A stretch of DNA of 64,000 nucleotides from Paramecium pentaurelia. Its lineage: Eukaryota > Ciliophora > Oligohymenophorea > Peniculida > Parameciidae. Below, one piece after another: positions 11,865-21,912 of this stretch. The notes beneath the pieces are model-generated. The model was not told where the DNA came from. It searched no databases and saw only the letters and a program-made list of their open reading frames with translations. A program made the translations under genes and the position numbers. Within the stretch, counting starts at the first letter, position 1. Each line of letters opens with the position of its first letter. The stretch is from NCBI GenBank assembly GCA_905183005.1, contig CAJJDO010000116.1, forward strand, positions 100,189 to 164,188, given 5' to 3'.

Positions 11865-12751
11865 ATGAAATTATACGACATCATTGAAATAATAAAACTT
11901 ACTGAATAGAGAGGATAAGAGTTATTAATAGATGCTTTAGTGATAGGAATTGAAATAGGAAGAGGAAATATTTCTGATTTTAATGACTTAAAGAGTGTAG
12001 TAGAATAATTAAAGAATATTAAACAGAAAATTGATAATAGTCTATTTAGTCCTTTCATCAGAGATAATATTTATGATAGGATAATAAACTAAAAAGAAAT
12101 TGTAATTAAATAAATAATTTTGAGTTGGCTGATGTTTTATAAAGTGTATAAAATTCTTTAAGAAGATTTTCTTAATAAAATGTTAAAAATGAAGTTTGCT
12201 AAGTTTGTAATTAGTAAGTAAATAAGCAAGATAGAATGAAAATAATCTAAATGCAATGTAATCATTTATTTCATTAATAATGTGTATTACCAAGTTTAAC
12301 TATTCAAAAAGAAATATTTTAAGCTTATTAATGTCCACTTTGTGAAACTTAAACATTAAAAGATGAAATATTGAATCAATTACAAAATAATTCATAATAA
12401 GTAGTTTCTTGTTGTCCAACACCATAATGCAGAAAAAAATTTGTATTTTAAGGATAAGAAATTTATAGATGTTAAAATTGCAAAAAGAAATACTGTCTTA
12501 GATGCTTTTCTTAATAACATGAAATTAATAAATGTTAAATAAATAATAATAATTAATTTAAAAATGGTGATAATTATAAGGAATGTCCACATTGTAAGAA
12601 ATGGATAATAACATTTTAATTTGAAGGTACCATTAAATGTACAAAATGTAATAAAAGTATTTGTTTGGGATGTAATGATTCTAAATGCAATTGTTAAGAA
12701 AATAAAGGAATCTTTTATTCTATTAAAAGCAGATTTTCGATTAAATCATGA
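11865..12751 (+). CDS. RBR-type zinc protein with incomplete RING1
   Basis: RBR proteins transfer ubiquitin through a RING1-IBR-Rcat array. A 20-nt intron joins an N-terminal helical region (residues 1-115) to CNHLFHQQC...CPLC, the second half of a RING. IBR-like cysteines follow (CCPTPQC, CQNCKKKYCLRC) and then CPHCKKW...CTKCNKSICLGC, the Rcat position. The first CxxC pair of RING1 is missing from the visible N-terminus, and the Rcat lacks the GC-x(4)-C motif seen in the canonical copy at 20333-21631, so catalytic activity is doubtful. Length is 288 aa, TGA 12749-12751. Either a degenerate RBR or a protein using only zinc folds for binding. Confidence 0.75.
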
Positions 12752-13222
12752 ATTCATATTTAAATAAATGAAAAACAAAATATTAAAATAATTCATTTAT
12801 TATTCTGAGTATATTTGAGAAATCCTATATGTTTATTTTTTAAAGTTGATGTAATGACATTTAACTTTCTATACATTATAAGGATTAATACTTGTAACAT
12901 ATTAAAATAAAGTGAATTCTTCTTTTATACTTATTAGTTTTAATAATAGTAAATAATTATTAGTGATTATATATTATAATAGTATATTTGGATTCATAAG
13001 ATTAAGTTATTGAATTGAATCTTTTATTTATTCTTTACATAATCTATTTAATTAATATATATAAATCTTATATAATTTTTTATTAATTAAATAATTTGAA
13101 ATTGCGTACTGTATATCCTTAAGTATTTATCATAGGATTAAAATTGATTAGAAAATATATTGATCGATATAAATATTTTATTATTAAGTTGCTAAAAATT
13201 ATTAATTTTATTTAATTAATAA
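12752..13222. other. AT-rich intergenic stretch
   Basis: No conserved protein, repeat or RNA seen. It contains the 3' flank of the RBR-like gene and the presumed promoter of the coiled-coil gene at 13223. Confidence 0.4.
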
Positions 13223-14667
13223 ATGAGTTTTTAAGGATTTTTGGTTAAGAAAACTATTCAACAATTCCCAATTAGACAAAAGCCAGTTTATTATGATGAT
13301 TTCACTGATTAAAATTTTGTTCTTTTCATAAACAAAAAGTTAGCTGATCTACGATGTATTGTATGAATTTATTAGTTTAAAGTGGCAGCAACGATTTATC
13401 AGCTAAGCGAATTATGAACTTAAAAATAAAAATCCCAAAAGATAAAAATACTGAGGGATAGAAAATCAAAAGAAAGGCTTCTTTAAAACGTAAATCGTTG
13501 TCAGTTTAGAAGGATGATGATCAAGATAAAAAGTTTCGCTATAAATTTAGATCACCACCAGTAAAACCTGAGGTTAGATTAGCTTCTTATTTAAATGATG
13601 AATTACTTAGATAACATTAAATAAGTCCATTGTATTAGGAATACAAATTAGCTAATTTAAAAGCTAACTTAGTAAAATTATAAGCTAAAAAATCATATTA
13701 ATTAAATGAATTAAATCATGTAGAATTAGAAGATGATGAATAAGTTAAATATTTTCTGACAGAAATTTGTAAGAATCATCCTGAGATTGATGTAGGTAAA
13801 TTATTAAAAGTAGATGTTGAAAAGAAAGAATTAAAATTAGATAATTAAGAATAAATATTGAAAGAACTAATTTAAAAGAGAATAAAATAAGAAGAACTAG
13901 AATAATTGATGAAATTAGAATAATAATACAATTAAAATCTTGTAAATATTTATAAAGAAACCAGATATGATTAATTTGAACCAGAATTTAAGAAATAAGG
14001 ATAAATTAATATGTGTAAAATAAAAAAATAAAAAGAAATTTAGGATAAGATGTTTGCTGAAATATTTAAAAGTAAATCTCATCGTACATCAAACAATAAT
14101 ACTACAAAACATTTCTTTCATACAAAAATTAAAACACCAGAATCAAAACATAAAGTTACACTTTCGTAATAATTTACACCTTCTAATAATATATTTATAT
14201 CATAACCAACTACTATCCCAATGTCACCATAAACTTCTATGCATTAAGAACTAAAACCAAGTTAAATGACAACTTCTATAGGTACTTTTAGTGATAGTAG
14301 ATCTCCAATTAATGTTCCAAATACTGATTTTAGTTAAAAAATAAAGACTATAATGGATAAATGTGAATTATTTGAAGATGAACATAAAATATCAAATTAA
14401 ATATTAAAAAAAAGAATAAATTTAATGGGAAGAGAATTAAATACATATTTTGATACAGCCAGAAGTAGATATAAAAATTAAGAAATGGAAATAGATACAA
14501 ATGAAGGATTTGATAGATTTTTATAAGAAAACTAATTTAAACGAAAATTAATTGAATTTTAGGTTAGTTAAGTGTAGAATTTATATGAAGTATTAAGTCA
14601 AAAAGCTAAAAGAGAATTGACTAATAATTTTATGGGATCAGATTTAGATAAATAGAAATTATTTTGA
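13223..14667 (+). CDS. Charged coiled-coil protein, unknown
   Basis: With one 20-nt intron after about codon 48, ATG 13223 to TGA 14665-14667 encodes 474 aa. Residues 60-110 are strongly basic. Residues 130-260 are Glu/Lys/Leu/Gln heptads (KELIQKRIKQEELEQLMKLE), a likely coiled coil. Residues 280-370 are Ser/Thr/Pro-rich and probably disordered. The last 100 residues are again helical. No family is recognised; cytoskeletal or ciliary association is only a guess from composition. Confidence 0.8.
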
Positions 14668-15033
14668 TTTTAAATGTTATTTTATTATACAATTATTTTG
14701 CTATTTAATTATGTATTTTTATCATGAATTTTATAAATTAAATAATAAACAAACAAATATATATAATTAATAAAATTATATATTTAAGCAAAAAATAAAA
14801 AAGAGCTTAATTCTTATTTTTTATTAAATTTATAATTATAAATAAAAAATTTTCTTTGTGATATTGAATATAATTAATGATATATGTTTAAATTATTTGA
14901 TTAATTCAATTATATTTAATGAAATTTATTATTATTTATAATTCTATACAAAAAGAAAGAATATAGTATAAATAATGACAATATATCAGACTTGATTTTT
15001 AATTAATATTTATATCATATAAATTAGTAAAGA

Positions 15034-15321
15034 GAAACTAAGAAGTGAATATGATCCTAGAAAATTGTTAAATGTAGGAATAAAAAGATTAAGAATTAAA
15101 CTTATTTATTACATTAAGAAATTAATATGGTTTATAGATTTATTAAAAATTTGAATAAAACGAAATTATCAATAGTAAAGTTTAACTTTCAAGTTTTTGA
15201 GATTTATGGCTATAAGAATTATTATAGATTATATTTTTTTTTTTAGATAACAATAAGATATTTTCCGTATATATAAATAAGAATTGATGGATAAGTATTT
15301 TCATATAAATTATTAAAATGA
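15034..15321 (+). CDS. Possible small protein, 5' end unresolved
   Basis: A protein-like frame (EYDPRKLLN, then after a 20-nt intron NMVYRFIKNLNKTKLSIV and FNFQVFEIYGYKNYYRL) ends at TGA 15319-15321. The upstream exon with a start codon could not be found; the nearest in-frame ATG is cut off by a TGA. The second half is rich in aromatic residues. No family is recognised. The 360 bases before it show nothing I can name. Confidence 0.35.
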
Positions 15322-15463
15322 AAAACTTTTAATTAATTATGATATAGAGTTATTTAGATATATATAAATTATATTATGTTAAGTTAAAATATAATAGTTG
15401 ACTTAGTGTATTAAATAGAATCTTTATAATTTTATATATAACTTTATCTCATTATAAAAATAA

Positions 15464-16092
15464 ATGATTCATTCAGATGAAGAGAGTATAAACAGTTTCA
15501 CACCATAGTCAGGGTATTTTTATTCATTTATAAACAAGACATTAAGAGAATAATGAAGAATTAAGAAATAGAGACAATAAAAAATATGCAATAATTGATT
15601 AATCTGTTCGTATTCAATTATTACGTCGGATACTCTCGAAATAATCAACAATAAAAGAGGCAGCTTAAGAATTTGGAATAAATTTCTCAACTGCTAAGGC
15701 AATATTGTAAACTTATAGAAAAGAAGGTCGTGTAGGTAAGAAAAAGACAAGAGATCGAAATAAGAGTAAATAGGATTTAGGAGATTACAATCAGACTAGA
15801 AAGATTTAATCGATGTATAATCTCGAATAACCTTTATAAATAAAAACCATGTCTCCTGAAATGAAACCTTAAGTTCAACCTTATTAATAAATAATGATTC
15901 CAGTAATGAGTACACCCAATCTTGATAATACATAAATTGCTTTGGCTTATTGTTAAAGAGAGTTGGCTTAACAAAAAATGGTAAATTTTTAATTAATGAT
16001 GATGATCTAAGTAAATATAATCTAAATAATTTTAGAACTTCTAAAATATTACACAATTATAAGTCAAAGAAGAATCTAACATAATTAATTGA
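15464..16092 (+). CDS. Helix-turn-helix protein
   Basis: Two 25-nt introns join three exons into 192 aa, ATG 15464 to TGA 16090-16092. Residues 30-80 hold RIQLLRRILSKQSTIKEAAQ followed by EFGINFSTAKAILQTYRKEG, a helix-turn-helix like those of transposase-derived or paired-type DNA-binding domains, with a basic stretch (GKKKTRDRNKSK) directly after it. The rest is Met/Gln/Pro-rich and probably disordered. The domain is shared with the protein at 1035-1510. Inferred role: sequence-specific DNA binding, target unknown. The next gene, GET4, starts only 27 bases downstream. Confidence 0.75.
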
Positions 16093-16119
16093 ATTATTAT
16101 TAAATAATATAAATTTTAT

Positions 16120-17037
16120 ATGAACGTCGAAACATAAAATTCTGATAAAGTGCAATAAGTAATAATTGATTAATACTTTAGATTCTGCTTAAATAAGAAT
16201 AATTGATAAAAGAATAGAAATATTATGAATATGAATAAAAAATACTGACTTTTGGATCCAGATTTATTAATTAATAAAATAAGGATGGAGCTATTATTTT
16301 ATATTTATAAGCAAGCAAAGTATTAGTTAAGAACAATTAAGACAATTCAGGATTTAATTTAGCAACAGAAGTAATCAAAATATCAGATGAATTGGATTCT
16401 CAAAATATTGGTAAGATTGATCCATTAATTTCTAAGCTGAGATCATGTCAATTTATTCTATAGCTCAATTCAGTAAATTAAAAGTTCAATTCATAAATAA
16501 AGTGCTTAAGAAATATCCAAATTATAAAGATTAGATTTGTCAATAAGTGGGTGTAGATCTAATCAATCATAATAAATTTCATTTAGCATGGAGATATCTA
16601 ATATAATTATCTGATGTAAATACAGAAATTTAGATGTTGGTAAAATGGAATTAGTAATTGTCTGAATAAGAAAGATAATATAATTTAATCAGATATTTGT
16701 TAATGTAATATTTTAGATTAAATAAATTAGTAAACTTGGTTAAGGATTATATAATGAGAGTGTTAAAATATTGAATGAATTGATTCCTACAACAGTTACA
16801 TAAGAGGCTCTATTTATTCATTTATTAGTGAAATCAATAAGAATTTAAAGTAGAGAAGCATATGATTTAGTTTTTAATAAATTTAAGGTTGTTATTGATG
16901 CAGATCCAATCTTTTAAGATGTATAAAATTATTATAATTAGTTATATTATAAAGTAGGAGTGAAATACTTTGGATTAAAAGAAAAGGAATAATAATCATA
17001 AGGTATTGGTGGATTATTGAGTTAATTCTTTTAATGA
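16120..17037 (+). CDS. GET4: GET4/TRC35, tail-anchored protein insertion
   Basis: Get4 bridges Get5/Ubl4A (Bag6 complex) and the Get3 ATPase to hand tail-anchored proteins to the ER. Three introns of 23, 26 and 20 nt give 282 aa. Family features seen are an N-terminal TPR-like helical array with GAIILYLQASKVLVKNNQ and GFNLATEVIKISDEL, then FINKVLKKYPNYKDQ and, near the end, DADPIFQDVQNYYNQLYYKV followed by a Gly-Gly-Leu-Leu tail (GIGGLLSQFF), the typical C-terminus. Length fits the family (about 300 aa). The protein acts in the cytosol. The first intron follows codon 13, and without it the frame hits TGA. Confidence 0.9.
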
Positions 17038-17205
17038 AATTACAAATAATATAAATATTTAAATAATATATAATAAATAGATTTGCTTATGTGATATTGG
17101 AGATATAATCATAATTATGAAGACAACAAAGGAAGAATTCTCAAATAAGATTATTTAATAATGAATAAATGTATCATCTGCTGTCATTTTGATTTAATAA
17201 AAAAA

Positions 17206-17229
17206 AGAGATTATAATTTTATAATCTCT
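17206..17229. repeat. Perfect 24-base hairpin
   Basis: AGAGATTATAA is followed two bases later by its exact reverse complement, giving an 11-bp stem (10 bp with a 4-base loop). It follows a run of eight A and lies about 170 bases beyond the GET4 stop, so a role in 3'-end formation or a small structured RNA is possible. No more can be said from sequence. Confidence 0.6.
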
Positions 17230-17400
17230 AATAATTAAAGTCATTGATTGTAGTGTTTTCTCTTGGAATTAAAGATATTTAAATTAATTAAGTGAAGAAT
17301 AGATAATAGATTGTTTTAATTGATAATTGATATAAATAGATATAGTTATGTTGATTGCTATAAGAAATATTTCTTTCTTTTTTAAGGTTTATAATTGTTA

Positions 17401-17472
17401 TTAGGATTAAGTAATGAATATATATTAGGATTAAGTGATGAATATATATTAGGATTAAGTGATGAATATAAA
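17401..17472. repeat. Three-copy tandem repeat, 24-base unit
   Basis: Three consecutive 24-base units starting TTAGGATTAAGTRATGAATA occupy 17401-17424, 17425-17448 and 17449-17472, differing by one or two bases. The unit length is a multiple of three and the region is open in two forward frames (LGLSDEYI or DQVMNIYQ per unit), so it could be part of a short coding exon, but no gene model is convincing. Otherwise 17038-17806 shows only AT-rich DNA. Confidence 0.75.
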
Positions 17473-17806
17473 TTACCTTATGAAGGAAATGAGAATATTA
17501 TACATAAAAGAATTAGATTTAGATGGTAAACTATTTTATTTTTTCAACTAATCATTTAATTCTATTGATTAAACTAATTGTCTCATGTTAATTAATAAAA
17601 AACATTTACTTTAGTACTACTCTTTTTTTTGTTATAGTTTCAAAACAAAAAGAAAAGAAATTTGTAGATTGACAATATAATTATTAAAATTTATAAATTA
17701 CTTTTCTGGTTCCAAAATACAAATTAAACACGAAAATCTTAAAATTGCGCTCAGTCTTAAAATAAAAAGGCAATTATTAAAAGGATTTCACACCATAAAA
17801 TAATTA

Positions 17807-18917
17807 ATGAAGATGGACAATAAAAGATTTAAACTGATGCTAGGACTTAATTATGTAGGGTCATCAAGTAAGATATACAACTAATCCATAGATTATTTTG
17901 CCTCATCCACTAAATCAAATAGTCTCAAAAGATGTGCCAATACATAAACAACTACTTAGGATTTGACTCAATTTGACTATTTATTACAATCTCCATAAAT
18001 TATTAAGGTATTAATTCTTACAATTTATAATAGAAAGTCAAATTAACTACTGAAAGCACTATTCATATCTATGAAGACGATTTATATTGCTATGAGAGTA
18101 TACAAAATGATGAATCACCACCAATCACTTTTTAGACTAAATCTTCTCCAATCCCAATATAGAAAGAATTCTACAATATCAATCCTCTTTACTTATAAGA
18201 ATACAATGAGAAAGAATATAACTATAAAACAAGAGCTATTATTTTAAATCGAATTTAAGATAATTGTCAGAATTTGAATAACCCTTTTTCTCATAAAGCT
18301 ATATATCTTTATGATTTGTTCCTTTGCAGACTTTAAAGTAAAACCATAAGCAATTAGACACAATTAAGATTTCTCTCCTTAGCTATAATCTTTGTAATTA
18401 CTAAAATGAATACTGAAACTCCCAATATTAGTTAACTCTTATCATAGTCATCACTTAATATGACCAAACAATAATTAATATAATATGAGAGACTAATCCT
18501 TAATGTATTAGATTGGCATAATAATCCCTTAACCTTATAAGATATCATGTATGAGATTATTTACAGATTTTATATTACTTTTCCCCATTTAAAAATCTAA
18601 TCAGAACAAAATACTAAAATCATAAATTAAATTGTTAATACTATTGTTCTAGACCATAATTATTTAAAATATACTTTAGAAGATCTCTCCTTTTCAATAG
18701 TATCTGTACTTTTTAATAAAGATCTATAAGAAGATTAATTTGAAGATTTTCTTAAGATTCATAATAAATAAAAATAGAATATCTAATAAACAATTAAATT
18801 TGTATCTAAGTATATAAGAGTAATTAATTAGTTGGTATTTTATTATCTAAAAATTTTTAGAATGAAAAATAACTTGACATTAATTCATTAGAAATACTTA
18901 AATTAGTTTGTGATTGA
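17807..18917 (+). CDS. Cyclin
   Basis: Cyclins activate cyclin-dependent kinases. After a 26-nt intron near codon 65 the protein contains a cyclin box: FSHKAIYLYDLFLCRLQSK, LRFLSLAIIFVITKMNTE and ERLILNVLDWHNNPLTLQD, the last matching the helix-3 to helix-5 pattern with the invariant-type ERxIL..L.W. A helical C-terminal region follows. A final 26-nt intron leads to LEILKLVCD and TGA 18915-18917; total about 352 aa. The N-terminal 60 residues are uncertain: another open frame reaches upstream of ATG 17807 and an optional 24-nt intron exists. The subclass (mitotic or other) is not decided here. Confidence 0.8.
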
Positions 18918-18942
18918 TTATATATATATATATATTTATATG

Positions 18943-20268
18943 TCATTAGTAATATAATTTAAATTTGTGATTGTTTTAAGCACTTTGTATTCTAGTTTTA
19001 TTAATCATTATTTTATTTGATTAGTAAGAACTTCTGATATCATTTTTAACTTCATTTAATAATTAATCAAATTCATCATCTATTTCTATTCTTTAATTTT
19101 AAATGCTATCATAATTCTCATCAAATGTAGAATTCATTATTTATGGTGTCATTCTCTTATCCTTTATTTAAGCACTATTTGTACGACTTCCCAAATAAGT
19201 TTAATTATCATTAATTTTAAACAATTTCCTTCTAGGGCCATTTTACTACATAAATGATTATAGATCTTATTATTTTTGTGTCAATTTCCTTTAAGTATTT
19301 TCATTTTTAGTATTATTATTTGAAATTGTTTCAATAAAACTATTATAGCATAATCCACATACTCTCACAAATTGAAATTCATCAAATTTTAGTACAATTC
19401 TTCCTGTTACATCTAAATGTAATTTTTAATCATTCAAATGATGAAGATTTCTATGCATTCTTATCTTCCAAATTCTATTTTTCAATACTTCAAATGTATC
19501 ATTAACTTTAGTTAATTTTCTACAACTAAAACATTAAATCATAGTGATTTCATCTGTTACTTATTTTTTTGGTTAAAACTATTCAAACTATTCTTAATTA
19601 TGTAAATAATTAAATGAATTAATGAAATTAAGAGTTCTTTTAATATTTTTACATTAAATATTGGTGTTCCACATAATAATTAATTTATCTCCAACATATT
19701 TCATAAATAATTCAATTTCATTTACTTTTTAACTTTCATTTAGACTAATTAATTTTTCAATTGTAATTCCTATTTTATTTACTCTTGTTTCAAATAAAAC
19801 TTTTTCACATGCAAATTAACTATCTTTCAAAGTAATCAATGGTTCTAACGATAAAGGTATCCTTTATTAAATTAAAGTAACATGACCTTATCGAGAATAT
19901 GTAATAAAGTTTTCACTTGAGTATATTTATTAAATGATCACATCTTAATATAGTTCTGAAAAATTAGTGATGTCAGATATAAGTGCTTCAAGTTCATTAC
20001 GTGTTAAATATTTAAATTAAACATCTTTCTTATTCAATAATCTCTAAAATGAACACACATACTTTTCTTTAGAATTGAATGTGTCCAATATACTTTTTAA
20101 AGTAACATTCTCTTTTCTTTTTTTCAATATTTTACCAGAACATTATGAACTGGTAAAATAATGAGATATTTTGCTACCTTGCAAATAGAATGTTTATGGA
20201 ACTTCGAAACAGCATTCATACATTGCAAATTATTATGCTTTCCAAAGTTCTCCTACTATATTAAACAT
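18943..20268 (-). CDS. Unknown protein with possible zinc-binding cysteines
   Basis: An intronless 441-aa frame from ATG 20268 (MFNIVGELWKAQQFAMYECC) to TGA 18943. Around residues 245-325 two cysteine pairs occur, CFSCRK and CGLCYN, about 70 residues apart, which could bind one zinc. The segments between are mixed alpha/beta. The C-terminal 110 residues are polar and probably disordered. No family is recognised. Both flanking stops are close: the cyclin ends 26 bases away (convergent) and the RBR ligase on the same strand ends 65 bases upstream of this start. Confidence 0.8.
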
Positions 20269-20332
20269 TATAATTAAATAATACAGTAATTGATAAATAT
20301 TGGATTATGTTTAAGAATATAATTAAATAAAT

Positions 20333-21631
20333 TCATTTAAATTTGCATTCTAATGTATTTGTATAGTGATTTAATATTTATTAATGAGGAACCATTTTCT
20401 TACATGTTAAACAATATGCTCTATTTTAGCATTTTACACTGTTACAATGAACAATTATATCAAAAAGTTAAAGTTAAGTAATCTTAGGATTAGTTGAGTT
20501 ACAATTTGGACATGGTATATGATTAACAGCTTTTACTTCTGCTTAAATTACTTTTTTGATTTCAACCTTTTAAACTTCTTTCACTACTGGTCTTGTAACC
20601 CATTATCCATTCACTTTTATTTTGCATTTATTATTAAAAGGACTATTTCCTTCAAAATGAGAATAATGATCCTTATTTTAATATATATACATTATTACTT
20701 GTTTCTCAAGTTAAATATCACATATATTACAAAAATTAGTACCACATCTACAGGTCATAAAATTACAACCTGCTACCTTTTCTACCATTACCCTACATTT
20801 AGGACATCTGCTTGCTTTTAAAAGAACCTTTAAATCTTAATAAACTTTGTCCTAATACATTATTTTTTATTCTTCACAAGTTCTTTCATTCTTGTGTTAT
20901 GGTAAGAAACATAAACGACAATATTACATTTTACATTTAATACAATTTTAATATTCTAAATCTAATAATTATATAATACCTGCATTTTTCCAAATTATAT
21001 ATTTCTCTCTACAAGTCTCGTTTAAACAATTAGTTAATATTTCATTTTCTTCTAAACCAAAAATTTGATTCATTTCTATACTTAGTTCACAATATTTCTT
21101 GAATATTTATTCTGAAACAAAATTCTAAATCAAACTTTAATCGAAAAGCTTTTCACATCCAGGACATTTAAAAGTATCTAAACTTATATTTTGTTCCTTT
21201 ATTTTATTTTCAAAATTTAATTTTAAACAATTCTTACAGAAAGTGTGAAAACAGGAAGGAAATGTAAAGGCTTGATTGTTATCATAAGTTATTAAACATA
21301 TTGGACACTCAAACATATAATCTAAATATATTATTAAACTTTAGAACAAGAAGAATGGATATTTATATATGTAAATTCATTAATTCTATCAAATATTTCC
21401 GAATATTAATTATACTTATAATTAACTTAATCCCTCTACAGATAATATTCTTTACTAATATAATTATTCTTATCCCAAAATCTTTCCTTAAATAGTTGAA
21501 TATTATTTATATGCCATATTATTCTATCTAATTAATTTATAAATTATCCTTCTTTCTATCTCCTATCATATATCAGACTTACTTTCACAGTTTTATTCTC
21601 TAATTGAAATAAATATCTTGTAATTTATCAT
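20333..21631 (-). CDS. RBR E3 ubiquitin ligase
   Basis: RING1: CPICLITY, then CFHTFCKNCL and CPGC. IBR: TNCLNETC, CIKC, YCRLCF with a later His and Cys. Rcat: CPKCRVMVEKVAGCNFMTCR and CGTNFCNICD, where the Cys in AGCNFMTC is the expected catalytic thioester residue. A further Cys/His cluster follows (CPNCNS, CNSVKCQNRAYCLTCKKM). A 27-nt intron lies between Rcat and this last part. The RING is preceded by a 26-nt intron (21322-21347) that joins a clearly coding exon (INQLDRIIWH, YNQYSEIFDRINEF). The true start is not resolved: that exon has no Met, and the ATG at 21631 lies in a neighbouring frame. From Met 21316 alone the protein would lack its N-terminal region. Confidence 0.85.
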
Positions 21632-21912
21632 ATCATGATGTATTTTCCCTTCAGAGATTAAAAATCCATCAGAAATTGTAATTAAGTAAATATCTTAAAG
21701 TAATCATATGAATTTAATTTATAGATATCAATTAGCTTTATAAAAAAATATGAAAATTTTACTTTTTTTTATAAACTAAGTGTTTCTGACTTCAGAATAA
21801 GTACTTATAGTTATTTATAGCAATTTCATTAAGTGCAAAATTATTCATAATAATTAAATCATTTATATGTATTGTTGAGTATTACATAAATTATTAATAT
21901 TTATATTATAAT

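Noticed and set aside
20519..20821. 100-codon plus-strand ORF
   Set aside because: Antisense shadow of the RBR Rcat region, whose cysteines are unmistakable on the minus strand.
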